64,000 nt of DNA. Origin: Nocardioides currus. Lineage in GTDB: Bacteria > Actinomycetota > Actinomycetes > Propionibacteriales > Nocardioidaceae. The notes beneath the pieces were generated by a model that saw only the letters and a list, made by a program, of their open reading frames with translations, had not been told where the DNA came from and ran no database searches. The position numbers and the translations under genes are program-made. This document shows positions 19,054 to 27,308 of this stretch, one piece after another (position 1 is the first letter of the stretch; each line of letters opens with the position of its first letter). The stretch is from positions 1 through 64,000 of the forward strand of contig NZ_PYXZ01000009.1 in the NCBI RefSeq assembly GCF_003057875.1. The letters run 5' to 3'.

Positions 19054-19241
19054 GGCTCCCTTTCCTAGCGCCTGGGGTGACGGCGCGATTGTAGAAGTGG
19101 GTCGGACGGGAGGACTCCCCGGACCCGGCGACGTCAGGAGGCTGCTGGAGAACAGCAGCCGGTCAGGCAGACCGGCGAGCCCCCGGACACCGTGCGGGTC
19201 CGGGGCGCAGAAATCGCTGGTCGAGGCTCACGGGGCCGACT
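19054..19241 (-). promoter_or_regulatory. Structured leader of pheST, attenuator-like
   Basis: The gap between the kinase-membrane fusion gene and pheS contains three consecutive perfect hairpins: 19205-19198/19188-19181 (8 bp), 19175-19170/19164-19159 (6 bp) and 19160-19153/19147-19140 (8 bp). In addition the first strand (CCCCGGACCC in RNA sense, 19205-19196) can alternatively pair perfectly over 10 bp with GGGTCCGGGG at 19126-19117. Mutually exclusive pairing resembles a transcription or translation attenuator. I find no T-box consensus and no phenylalanine-rich leader peptide. No clear promoter was located. Confidence 0.5.
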
Positions 19242-21878
19242 CTACCGCGCCGAGCCGGCGGCGTACGCGTCGATCACCGGCGAGCACGGGTCGCCGCCCT
19301 GCGCATCGGTGGCGTCGAGGTCAAGGCCCTCGACCGCGTCCCGGGCCCGGGAGCGGCCGAGGTTCCACGCCAGCGGAGGCTCGTCGTCGCGGAGCTGGTT
19401 GAGCGGGAGAAGGCTCAGGGCACACGCCGCCGCGTCGGCCGGCAGGCGGTCGGCGATCACCGGTGCCGCGTCGGCGGAGAGGGTCCGGAGGTACTGGATG
19501 TCGAGCTTGCCGGTCGCCTCGTAGCGGTCGATGTTGCGACCGGCCACCCAGGCGTCGGGGTTGATCGAGGCCAGGGCCAGCACGGCGACCGCGCCGGTCA
19601 CGAGCGCCAGCCGCGGCAGCCAGCGGCCGTGCCCGAGCCCACCGACGACCATGACGAGGAGCACCACGACCCCGAGCCAGCCCTCGAAGACGTCGACCGT
19701 CACCCGCAGCGTGGTGAAGCCGTAGCTCTCCTGGTAGAGGTTCATCCGGTGCAGGGCCGAGGCCACGACGACGAGCGTCAGGGCGCAGAGCAGGCCGAGC
19801 GAGGCGCGCATCCAGAGCCGGTCGAGGGCCTCGTCCTTGACCTTGCGCGCTGCTGCCCAGACCACGAAGAGGGTCAGGAGGGTGGCGATGGTGAGCTGGC
19901 CGAAGCCCTGGTGGACGTAGTCGGCGTAGGTCAGCCCGGTCGTGTCCTCGACGTAGTCGTGGCCACCGAAGACGGCCGCGGCCTGGGCGATGAGGAAGAG
20001 CACGAAGACCGCGTCGACCAGCAGCACCGGGATCAGCCACTCGAAGCGGTTGCCGAGCGGCTCGACCGTCCGCGGCTCCGGCTCGACGCGCGACGGGTTG
20101 AGCGCGAGGTAGGCCGCCGCGAGCGTCACGGCGAACACCAGGCAGCCGACGAAGATCCGGGTGACGAAGTCGTTGAAGCTCAAGGTGGGCACGAGCGCGT
20201 CCACCCAGGTCGCGAAGAGGGCGTCGGCGGAGGCGAACAGCGCGCCGAAGACCGCGAGCGCGATGAGCGAGACGACGACCGTGCGCACCACCGCGGGCGT
20301 CCGCCCGCCGGTGCCGACCACCCGCAGGGTCCGGCCGAACCACGGCAGCCCACGCAGCGAGGACAGCGGCCAGGAGATCCCGGTGACGACGAAGCCGGCC
20401 GGTGTGCGGGCGTCGGTCACGCCGATCAGGAAGACACCGGCGGCGGTGAAGACACCGAGCACCGCGATGCCCTCCGCGTCGAGCAGCGCCAGCGGCAGCA
20501 CGAGGAGGGAGGCCAGCACCGTGCACCCGATGGTGAACGCGTTGCGGCGGTGCCGCGCGGTGAGGTACGCCGCCGTGCCGGCGCCGACCAGGACGAGCAC
20601 CCACGACAGGCCGGGGTTGGTGAAGGTCATGGTCGCCCCGGCGAGCACCCCGACGAGGGCGCACGCGACGACCACGCGGAGCCCGGCCAGCCCCGGCCGC
20701 TCGGGCCAGAAGGAGCCGAAGAAGGAGTCGAGTCCCGGGGGCGGCACGGGCGCTGTCCCGGCGGGCGGTCCCAAGGGGACGTAGCGATCGGCGGGCGGCA
20801 GGCTCGGCGGGGTGGGTGCGGTCATGGCGTTCTCCTCGGTGGACGCCTGCGGCTCGAGGGGGGCGGGCGGCTCGTGGGGCACGGGCAGGTCGTGGTCGTC
20901 GGGCAGCTCCAGTCGGAGCAGGGCGCCGGACCGGTCCGGCTCGGGGTCGGTGAAGCGGAGGGTGCCGCCGTGGAGCTGGGCCACCCAGCGGGCGACCGCG
21001 AGCCCGAGCCCGGTGCCGCCACCGCTGGCGTCGGTGCCGAAGCGCGCGAAGACCCGTTCGCGGTCGTGCGGATCGACCCCGGGACCGCGGTCGGCGACCG
21101 TGAGCCACCAGCCCTGCGGCGTACGACCCGAGGCGACGTGGACGGGTGACCCGGCCGGGGCGTGTCGGGCCGCGTTGTCGAGGACGTTGACGAGCAGCTG
21201 TCGCAGGCGCGCCTCGTCGGCGGTGGCCACCAGGTCCTCGGGGATGTCCACCTCGAACTCCCCCGTGCGGCCGGCGACCCGGACCTCCTCGACGCAGTCG
21301 GCGACCAGGGCGCGCACCGGGACCTCGGCGCGCCGCAGCCGCGTGACGCCCGCCTCGATGCGGGAGAGCTCGAGGAGGTCGGTGACGAGCTGGCGCAGCC
21401 GCTCGGCCTGGGCCACGGCCGCGTCGAGGTGCTCGGCGTCGGCGGGCACGACACCGTCGGCGAGGTTCTCCAGCACCGCGATCATCGCGGCCAGCGGGGT
21501 CCGCAGCTCGTGGGAGACGGTGGCGATCAGGTCGCGCCGCTCCGCCTCCACGACCGCGAGGTCACCGGCCATCTGGTTGAAGACGGCGGCGAGCCGGCCG
21601 ACCTCGTCGGACGAGGTGGTGCGGACGCGTCCGGAGTAGTCGCCGCGCGCCATCCGCTGCGCCACCTCGGTCATCGACCGCAGGGGCGCCACCATCCCGG
21701 CGGCGAGCAGCTGGGTGACCCCCAGCGTGAGCAGCACCGCGACGGGGAGGGTGAGCCAGACCGGCACACCGGCCGCCGAGCCGAGCGTCGCGAGCAGCGC
21801 CACCACGACGACGGAGATCGCCACGAGGGCGCCGAGCTTGACCTTGATGCTGGTGGCGGCGTCGAGCAGCCGCCTCAC
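19242..21878 (-). CDS. Sensor histidine kinase fused to a DUF4153/DUF4173 membrane domain
   Basis: One open frame of 878 codons. Residues 1-340 are a complete sensor kinase: two N-terminal membrane helices (about 15-65), HAMP linker (about 65-118), phospho-acceptor His at about 123 in TVSHELRTPL, then the ATPase with N box (LVNVLDNAARHA), GPGVD and GTGLGLAVARW. After a Pro-rich linker the frame continues without stop into a multi-helix membrane protein (about 385-850) of the DUF4153/DUF4173 type (YVHQGFGQLTIATLL, LYQESYGFTTLRVTVDVFEGW). An internal ATG at 20825 (residue 352) has a good ribosome site, so the second half may also be made separately. GTG start overlaps the response regulator stop by 4 nt. 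Confidence 0.85.
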   Translation of the reverse strand: MRRLLDAATSIKVKLGALVAISVVVVALLATLGSAAGVPVWLTLPVAVLLTLGVTQLLAAGMVAPLRSMTEVAQRMARGDYSGRVRTTSSDEVGRLAAVFNQMAGDLAVVEAERRDLIATVSHELRTPLAAMIAVLENLADGVVPADAEHLDAAVAQAERLRQLVTDLLELSRIEAGVTRLRRAEVPVRALVADCVEEVRVAGRTGEFEVDIPEDLVATADEARLRQLLVNVLDNAARHAPAGSPVHVASGRTPQGWWLTVADRGPGVDPHDRERVFARFGTDASGGGTGLGLAVARWVAQLHGGTLRFTDPEPDRSGALLRLELPDDHDLPVPHEPPAPLEPQASTEENAMTAPTPPSLPPADRYVPLGPPAGTAPVPPPGLDSFFGSFWPERPGLAGLRVVVACALVGVLAGATMTFTNPGLSWVLVLVGAGTAAYLTARHRRNAFTIGCTVLASLLVLPLALLDAEGIAVLGVFTAAGVFLIGVTDARTPAGFVVTGISWPLSSLRGLPWFGRTLRVVGTGGRTPAVVRTVVVSLIALAVFGALFASADALFATWVDALVPTLSFNDFVTRIFVGCLVFAVTLAAAYLALNPSRVEPEPRTVEPLGNRFEWLIPVLLVDAVFVLFLIAQAAAVFGGHDYVEDTTGLTYADYVHQGFGQLTIATLLTLFVVWAAARKVKDEALDRLWMRASLGLLCALTLVVVASALHRMNLYQESYGFTTLRVTVDVFEGWLGVVVLLVMVVGGLGHGRWLPRLALVTGAVAVLALASINPDAWVAGRNIDRYEATGKLDIQYLRTLSADAAPVIADRLPADAAACALSLLPLNQLRDDEPPLAWNLGRSRARDAVEGLDLDATDAQGGDPCSPVIDAYAAGSAR
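20825..20837 (-). promoter_or_regulatory. Internal ribosome binding site for the DUF4153 half
   Basis: GAGGAG at 20837-20832 with a 6-nt spacer before an in-frame ATG at 20825 (MTAPTPPSLPP). The start lies exactly at the junction between kinase and membrane domain, as expected if two formerly separate genes were joined by loss of a stop codon. Confidence 0.55.
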
Positions 21879-22585
21879 GCCGGCACCTCGAGCGCGTAGC
21901 CGACGCCGTGCACGGTGCGGATCCAGCCGGACCCGAGCTTGTGGCGCAGTGCCTTGACGTGGCTGTCGACGGTGCGGGTCGCGACCCCGCTCAAGGTCGC
22001 CTCCCCCCAGCCCCAGACGTCGGCGAGCAGCCGCTCACGGGTGAGCACCTGTCCGGGCTCGCGGGCCAGGCAGACCAGCAGGTCGAACTCCGTGGGCGTC
22101 AGGTGCACCTCGGCCCCGTCGATGGTCGTACGGCGCCGGCCGGGGTCCACCCGGAGCGCCCCCTGCTCGACCAGCTCGCGGTCGGGGGAGGCCGCGAGCT
22201 CGGCGGCGCGCTCGACGCGTCGCAGCAGGGCGGACACCCGGGCCACGACCTCGCGCATGCGGAACGGCTTGGTGAGGTAGTCGTCGGCGCCGACGCCGAG
22301 GCCGACCAGGATGTCGGCCTCGTCGTCGCGGGCGGTGAGCATCAGGACCGGGACGGGCCGCTGGGCCTGGATCCGTCGGCACACCTCGTGGCCGTCGAAG
22401 CCGGGCAGCATCACGTCGAGCAGCACCACCGACGGCTCGGTGTCGGCGGCGAGGGCGACGGCGGTGGGGCCGTCGAACGCCTGCGTGACCACGTATCCCT
22501 CGGCCCGCAGCCGCTCGCTCACCTGGTCGTTGATGACGCGGTCGTCCTCGACGACCAGCACCGTGCGTGCACCCCGCTCACTCAT
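21875..22585 (-). CDS. OmpR/PhoB-type response regulator
   Basis: 236 residues: receiver domain (about 8-120) with acidic pair EDD, phospho-acceptor Asp57 in VVLLDVMLPG, switch residues in MLTARDD and conserved Lys in DDYLTKPF; then a winged-helix DNA-binding domain (about 140-232, LTPTEFDLLVCLAREPG and TVDSHVKALRHKLG). First gene of a two-gene unit with the kinase-DUF4153 fusion (4-nt overlap), so they form a two-component system. The -10 box TAGGGT 7 nt upstream suggests a leaderless mRNA and fixes the start at ATG 22585. Target genes unknown. Confidence 0.93.
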   Translation of the reverse strand: MSERGARTVLVVEDDRVINDQVSERLRAEGYVVTQAFDGPTAVALAADTEPSVVLLDVMLPGFDGHEVCRRIQAQRPVPVLMLTARDDEADILVGLGVGADDYLTKPFRMREVVARVSALLRRVERAAELAASPDRELVEQGALRVDPGRRRTTIDGAEVHLTPTEFDLLVCLAREPGQVLTRERLLADVWGWGEATLSGVATRTVDSHVKALRHKLGSGWIRTVHGVGYALEVPA

Positions 22586-22592
22586 GGCCACA

Positions 22593-22598
22593 ACCCTA
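22593..22598 (-). promoter_or_regulatory. -10 box of the response regulator gene
   Basis: TAGGGT, 7 nt before ATG 22585 on the minus strand; leaderless arrangement. Confidence 0.5.
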
Positions 22599-22690
22599 GG
22601 AGCGCGGCTGCGCAGGAGGCGGTCACGAATCGTGGAGGTTGTGTGCAGATCGCGACGTGGAATCCGGTGTCCGTACGCCGCCCGCGACCC

Positions 22691-22696
22691 TACGAT
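22691..22696 (+). promoter_or_regulatory. -10 box of the LysE-family exporter gene
   Basis: TACGAT, 6 nt before GTG 22703; supports that GTG as the start and a leaderless mRNA. Confidence 0.45.
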
Positions 22697-22702
22697 CGAC
22701 CC

Positions 22703-23335
22703 GTGCCGACCACCAGCCAGCTGCTCGCCTTCGCGCTCGCCTCGATCCTGTTCATCCAGGTCCCGGGCCCGAGCCTGCTGTTCACCATCGGGCGCGCGCT
22801 GACCGTGGGCCGGCGCGCCGCGCTGCTGTCCGTCGTCGGCAACGCCCTGGGTGTCTTCGCGCAGATCGTCGCGGTGGCGCTCGGGCTCGGCGCGATCGTG
22901 GCGGCCAGCGCAGCGGCGTACACCGTGCTCAAGATCGCCGGCGCCTGCTGGGTGGTCTGGCTCGGCATCCAGGCCATCCGGCACCGCAGCGACGCGCGCG
23001 CGGCCCTGCTCCTCGGCGACCGCGTGCCGGAGCGCACCAGCGCCGCCCTGCGCACCGGCTTCGTCGTCGGCGCCACCAACCCCAAGACCATCGTCTTCTT
23101 CGTGGCCTTCCTCCCCCAGTTCACCAACCCCGCCGCCGGGCACGTCGGTGTCCAGGTCGCGCTGCTCGGCCTGCTCTTCGCGGTCATGGCGGTCGCCTCC
23201 GACTCCGTGTGGGCGCTGGCGGCCAGCCGGGCGCGCGACTGGTTCGCCCGCAAGCCGCAGCGCCTCGACACGATGGGGGCGGCGGGCGGCGTGATGATGA
23301 TCGGCCTCGGCGCGACGCTGGCCGCGACCGACTGA
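22703..23335 (+). CDS. LysE family translocator
   Basis: 210-residue inner-membrane protein with about six hydrophobic helices. It has LysE/RhtB family marks: the N-terminal FIQVPGPSLLFTIGRALTVG and the mid-protein GATNPKTIVFFVAFLPQF. Members export amino acids or related small molecules; the substrate cannot be told from sequence. The stop codon lies inside a 15-bp perfect tandem duplication. It diverges from the response regulator and converges on the PAS-like kinase gene. Confidence 0.9.
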   Translation: MPTTSQLLAFALASILFIQVPGPSLLFTIGRALTVGRRAALLSVVGNALGVFAQIVAVALGLGAIVAASAAAYTVLKIAGACWVVWLGIQAIRHRSDARAALLLGDRVPERTSAALRTGFVVGATNPKTIVFFVAFLPQFTNPAAGHVGVQVALLGLLFAVMAVASDSVWALAASRARDWFARKPQRLDTMGAAGGVMMIGLGATLAATD

Positions 23336-23352
23336 CCCGCGACCGACTGACC
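23323..23352. repeat. 15-bp perfect tandem duplication over the LysE stop codon
   Basis: The unit CGCGACCGACTGACC occurs twice head to tail (23323-23337, 23338-23352), so the stop codon TGA is duplicated. Directly after comes the palindrome GACCGGCCGGTC (23356-23367) and further GGTCAGGTCG copies to about 23391, which can fold with the duplicated units into a hairpin between the convergent genes. Confidence 0.7.
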
Positions 23353-23378
23353 AGCGACCGGCCGGTCAGGTCGACCGG

Positions 23379-24449
23379 TCAGGTCGGTCGGAGGTCCTCC
23401 GAGGGCCAGTCGACCACGACTCGCGCTCCCGCTCCGGGTGCGTCGGTGACCTGGACGTAGCCCCCGTGCGCGCGGGTGAGCCCGCCGACGATGTACATGC
23501 CGAGGCCCGATCCCCCGCTGGCGCCGTGCTTCCAGAACTTCGTGAAGATGCGGTTGCGCATCTCCTTGGGGATGCCGTCCCCCTCGTCGTCGACGCAGAT
23601 GCGCACGCCCGGGTAGGCCGCGTCCTCGGACATCCTGGACAGGCTGACGCGGACCAGTCCCTGCCCGTGTCGGACGGCGTTCTCGACCAGGTTGGTCAGC
23701 ACCTGGGTGAACTTGTCGGGATCGGCGAAGACCTCGGGCAGGTCCTCGTCGGCGGTCAGCTCGATCTCGCGAGCCGTGCCGGCGCCGACCGAGTCGACGA
23801 CGCGTCGCGAGAGCTGGACCGCGTCGGACTCACGGGGATAGAGCGGGAGGCGGCCGGTGTCGATGCGGGCGACGTCGAGCAGCTCGGCGATCAGCCGGAC
23901 CAACCGGTCGGCGTCGGCGTTGACGGTCTCGAGCATGAGCTTGCGCTGGTCGTCGTTGAGCTTGTCCCAGCGGTTGAGCAGGGCCTGGACGAACCCTTTC
24001 ACGCCCGTCAGCGGTGAGCGCAGCTCGTGAGCCACGGTCGCCACGAGGTCGGAGCGCTCGCGGTCGAGCCGCGCCCGGCCACGCCCGGAGCGGATGCCGA
24101 TGGCGATCCCGACGACGGGGCCGAGCGGCTGGTCGCGCACCATCCGCGCGGTGGTCAGCACCTCCTCGCCGTCGGTGTTGATCCACGACTGCTCGGGTAT
24201 CCCCGACCGGGTGTTGAGGCTGCGCTCGGGGTGGTTGACGTGCCACCAGTTGCGGCCGTCCTGGTCCTGCAGCCGCAGGACGGCGTCGACCCGCGACCCG
24301 CTGGCGGCCTCGACGGTGGTGCCGAGCAGCCGGGCAGCGTGGTCGTTGATGAGGGTGATCTCGCCACCGACGGTGGCGCCCACGATGCCGTCGGGATAGA
24401 GGTCCGCCAGCGACCGCAACCTCGTGGGTCGCGGTTCGATGTAGGGCAC
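23379..24449 (-). CDS. Sensor histidine kinase with N-terminal PAS-like domain
   Basis: 356 residues, cytosolic (no membrane helix). PAS-like domain at about 10-125 (DGIVGATVGGEITLINDHAARLLG), kinase core with acceptor His at about 141 in TVAHELRSPLTG, N box LTNLVENAVRHG and GSGLGMYIVGGLTRAHGG. No response regulator is adjacent, so it is an orphan kinase. GTG 24449 is preferred to GTG 24455 because TAGGGT lies 6 nt upstream (leaderless). The promoter lies in the 3' end of the DUF4031 gene. Confidence 0.9.
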   Translation of the reverse strand: MPYIEPRPTRLRSLADLYPDGIVGATVGGEITLINDHAARLLGTTVEAASGSRVDAVLRLQDQDGRNWWHVNHPERSLNTRSGIPEQSWINTDGEEVLTTARMVRDQPLGPVVGIAIGIRSGRGRARLDRERSDLVATVAHELRSPLTGVKGFVQALLNRWDKLNDDQRKLMLETVNADADRLVRLIAELLDVARIDTGRLPLYPRESDAVQLSRRVVDSVGAGTAREIELTADEDLPEVFADPDKFTQVLTNLVENAVRHGQGLVRVSLSRMSEDAAYPGVRICVDDEGDGIPKEMRNRIFTKFWKHGASGGSGLGMYIVGGLTRAHGGYVQVTDAPGAGARVVVDWPSEDLRPT

Positions 24450-24455
24450 CGGCAC

Positions 24456-24461
24456 ACCCTA
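24456..24461 (-). promoter_or_regulatory. -10 box of the PAS-like kinase gene
   Basis: TAGGGT, 6 nt before GTG 24449 and partly within the final codons of the upstream DUF4031 gene. Confidence 0.5.
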
Positions 24462-24725
24462 GTCCGCGGTCGCGGCCTTCGGTCGACGCAATCCGGCGCG
24501 GCGCAGGCGCGTCACGAGCTCGCGGGAGGTCACCGGCTCGGCGCCGGCAGCCAGCATGGCGGCGTACGCCTCGGACGGGACGTCGTAGTGGTCGCGGTCG
24601 AAGCCGCGGGCCGGCACCCCCGCACCGAGGGCGAACTCGTGGAGCTCGTCGAAGGAGGTGTCGCTCGCGAGGTGAGACCAGGTGCGGCCCCATCGCTCGA
24701 CGGCCGGCGGGTCGATCAGGATCAT
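24459..24725 (-). CDS. DUF4031 domain-containing protein
   Basis: 88 residues, matching the small DUF4031 family in length and pattern: starts MILIDPPAVERWGRTWSHL, then a SFDELHEFALGAG segment, and ends in a basic RRAGLRRPK tail. Function unknown. It lies 7 bp after the MASE1 kinase on the same strand. A CATGAT hexamer 6 nt before the ATG could be a leaderless promoter. Confidence 0.82.
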   Translation of the reverse strand: MILIDPPAVERWGRTWSHLASDTSFDELHEFALGAGVPARGFDRDHYDVPSEAYAAMLAAGAEPVTSRELVTRLRRAGLRRPKAATAD

Positions 24726-24732
24726 CGGCCCA

Positions 24733-26400
24733 TCATGGCTGGTCCAGCAGTGCGGGCTCGGAGTCGCCGGCCATCGGGAGGTCGACCCAGAAGGTCGACC
24801 CCTCCCCCTCGCGGGACCAGAACCCGACCGAGCCGTCGTGGGCCTCCGCGATCGACCGGGCGATGCTCAGCCCGAGCCCGGTGCCCGGCACGGCGTGCTC
24901 GCGGGCGATCGAGCTACGGAAGAAGCGCTCGAAGATCCGGTCCTGCTCGGGCCGGGCGATGCCGAGCCCGGAGTCCTCCACGGAGATCCGCGCCGTGTCG
25001 CCCCGGGTCGCGAGTCGGATGCAGATGCTGCCGCGCCCGGGGGTGAACTTGATGGCGTTGCTGACGAAGTTGACCACTACCCGCTCGATCTCCTGCTGGT
25101 CGGCGTGCACCTCCACCGGGTGGTCGGGCACCTCGACGCCGACCGTGAGCTCGCCGTGCCGGGCGGCCGGGATGGCCGCGGTGTCCTGGGCGGCCTGCAC
25201 GCAGGCCCGCAGGTCGATCAGCTGACGACGAGGCGCCCACTCGTCCTGGTCGAGCGCGGCGATCCGGAGCACGTCCCTGGCCAGGGTCAGCAGGCGGTCG
25301 GCGTTGCGCGACACCCGGGCGAGCAGGTCGGCGCGGCGGGCCTCGGGCAGGTCGTCGCCGTCCTCGAGGAGCTCGACGTAGCCGACGATGCTCGTCAGCG
25401 GCGTCCGCAGCTCGTGGCTGATGGTGCTGATCAGCTCGTTCTTGGCGCGGTCCATCGCCTGCATCTGCACGTTGGCCTCGCGCTCGCGTGCCAGCGCCGC
25501 CGACGTGGCCTCCTCGACCTCGCGCTGCTGGGCGACCATCGCGAGCCCGCGCTCCCGCTCGAGGGCCACCCCGGTCGAGATGACCAACGCGATCAGGACG
25601 TTGGTGGCCATGAAGCTCTGCAGTCCGGCGAGCACCGAGACGAGGGAGGAGTCGAGGGTGTGCACCTCGAAAGGACCGAGTCCGAGCCGGGCGAAGACGT
25701 TGATCGCCGCCCCGAGGACGAGCAGCTCGAGCACCGCCCAGCGGGACGGGAACCGGGCGCCGGCCCACACCGCCACCGGGGTCAGCAGGAAGGCGACGGA
25801 CTGGACGTTGTTCGGTGCGTAGGTCAGCGCGAGCGCTGCGACCAGCACGCCGAGGTGGACCACCAGCTCCAGCGCGGAGGGCGACAGCGACGGCGCGGGC
25901 CGCTCGAGGACCAGCAGCAGCAGCACCAGGTTGCAGCCCAGGTGGTTGATGAACACCCAGGCGGCGACCACCGACGCGCTGCGGTCGACCACCCCGAACG
26001 ACAGCGCCGCCGACACGAGGGCGGGCACCGAGCTCCCGAGCGCCACGACGAGGAAGTAGCGGCGGAGGTCGGTCCAGGTGTGGATGCCGGCCGGTCGTCG
26101 CCAGCCGTGCGTGAGGAGCATCGCGATCACGCCGGCCTCGATCGCGTTGGCGAGCCCGAGCCACGGGCCGGTGACGGGATCACGCCCGCCGAGGACGTTG
26201 CCGGCCCAGGTCGCGGCTGCCGCGAGGACGACGAGCGCGGGGATGTGCCGGCGTGGCGAGACCACCATGACGCACGCGGCGATCCCCGACGCGAGCCACC
26301 ACTCGGACACGCGCGCACCGCCGGGCGAGGTCACCACGGCGAGATAACTCGTCGCGAGGACGAGCAGCAGCCCTGCTGCTTGCCGTCGGTGCAGTGCCAT
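24733..26400 (-). CDS. Sensor histidine kinase with MASE1 membrane domain
   Basis: 555 residues. Eight or so N-terminal membrane helices (about 8-285) form a MASE1-type sensory domain (VSEWWLASGIAACVMV, WVFINHLGCNLVLLLLV, FLLTPVAVWAGARF), then a coiled linker, acceptor His at about 329 in TISHELRTPLTS, N box VVNFVSNAIKFTPG, and GTGLGLSIARSIAEAHDG. Orphan kinase: no partner regulator alongside. ATG 26400 is preferred over a GTG 13 codons upstream because GGCGGAG precedes it at normal spacing. It sits between the IF3 operon and pheST, a position also occupied by kinases in related genomes as I recall them. Confidence 0.9.
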   Translation of the reverse strand: MALHRRQAAGLLLVLATSYLAVVTSPGGARVSEWWLASGIAACVMVVSPRRHIPALVVLAAAATWAGNVLGGRDPVTGPWLGLANAIEAGVIAMLLTHGWRRPAGIHTWTDLRRYFLVVALGSSVPALVSAALSFGVVDRSASVVAAWVFINHLGCNLVLLLLVLERPAPSLSPSALELVVHLGVLVAALALTYAPNNVQSVAFLLTPVAVWAGARFPSRWAVLELLVLGAAINVFARLGLGPFEVHTLDSSLVSVLAGLQSFMATNVLIALVISTGVALERERGLAMVAQQREVEEATSAALAREREANVQMQAMDRAKNELISTISHELRTPLTSIVGYVELLEDGDDLPEARRADLLARVSRNADRLLTLARDVLRIAALDQDEWAPRRQLIDLRACVQAAQDTAAIPAARHGELTVGVEVPDHPVEVHADQQEIERVVVNFVSNAIKFTPGRGSICIRLATRGDTARISVEDSGLGIARPEQDRIFERFFRSSIAREHAVPGTGLGLSIARSIAEAHDGSVGFWSREGEGSTFWVDLPMAGDSEPALLDQP

Positions 26401-26451
26401 CAGTCTCCGCCGCAGAGGGAGCGCGTTCGGGGGTCGCACTCTGCGCGGAGT

Positions 26452-27234
26452 CTAGTGAGCGCCGGCGTCCCGCGCAGTTCCGACCGATCCGCGAGCCGCG
26501 CGCTGCGCCTGGGCGCTGGCGTAGAGGCACACGGCGGTCGCCGTCGAGAGGTTGAGGCTCTCGGCGCGGCCGTGGATCGGGATCGCGACCCGGTGGTCGG
26601 CCAGGGCCGCCAGCTCGTCGGGCAGGCCCCATGCCTCGTTGCCGAAGAGCCACGCCGTGGGACCGGCCAGCTCGGCGTCGAAGAGGTCGAGCTCACCCGA
26701 CCCGTCGGCCGCGAGGACGGTGTAGCCCGCGGCCCGCGCTGCGTCCACCGCGGCGGCGGCGTCTGACTCGATCGCGATCGGCAGGTGGAAGGCGCTGCCG
26801 ACGCTGGCGCGCACGGTCTTGGGGTTGTAGAGGTCGACCGACTGGCCGGCCAGGACCACCCCGGCGGCGCCGGCGGCGTCCGCTGTGCGGATGACGGTGC
26901 CGGCGTTGCCCGGGTCGCGGACGTCGGCGCAGATGACGAGCAGGCGCGGCTGGCCTGCGGCCGCGGACACCGCCTCCTCGAGCGGTACGTCGAGGTGGCG
27001 GCACAGGGCCACGACGCCGGCCGGGCTCACGGAGTCGGACAGCGACGCCATGGCCCGGTCGTCGACCAGGGTGACCAGGCGGGCGGACGCCAGCACGTCG
27101 GCGTACGCACGGGAGGCGGCGGGCGTGGCGAACACCTCGACCACGCAGTCGGGCACGCCGAGCGCGCCCTCGACGGCCTTCGGGCCGTCGGCGAGGAAGA
27201 GCCGCCGCTCGGTGCGGACCGAGCGGCGGCTCAA
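26452..27234 (-). CDS. TrmH/SpoU family RNA 2'-O-methyltransferase
   Basis: SAM-dependent rRNA or tRNA ribose methyltransferase. N-terminal SpoU substrate-binding domain (RLFLADGPKAVEGAL), then the knotted SPOUT domain with the three family motifs: CADVRDPGNAGTVIRTADAAG, WLFGNEAWGLPDE and IPIHGRAESLNLSTATAVCLY. The start is uncertain: there is no in-frame ATG or GTG between the rplT stop and the conserved domain. TTG 27234 has an excellent AAGGAGG site but would cut off the conserved RVKEARK lead-in; CTG 27273 would retain it. It is downstream of rplT on the same strand. Confidence 0.88.
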   Translation of the reverse strand: MSRRSVRTERRLFLADGPKAVEGALGVPDCVVEVFATPAASRAYADVLASARLVTLVDDRAMASLSDSVSPAGVVALCRHLDVPLEEAVSAAAGQPRLLVICADVRDPGNAGTVIRTADAAGAAGVVLAGQSVDLYNPKTVRASVGSAFHLPIAIESDAAAAVDAARAAGYTVLAADGSGELDLFDAELAGPTAWLFGNEAWGLPDELAALADHRVAIPIHGRAESLNLSTATAVCLYASAQAQRAARGSVGTARDAGAH

Positions 27235-27308
27235 CTTGCGAGCCTCCTTGACGCGGCCGTTCCCCGCGGTCAGCGGAGCGCCGGGCGTCAGTGGAGTGCT
27301 CTCGTGGT

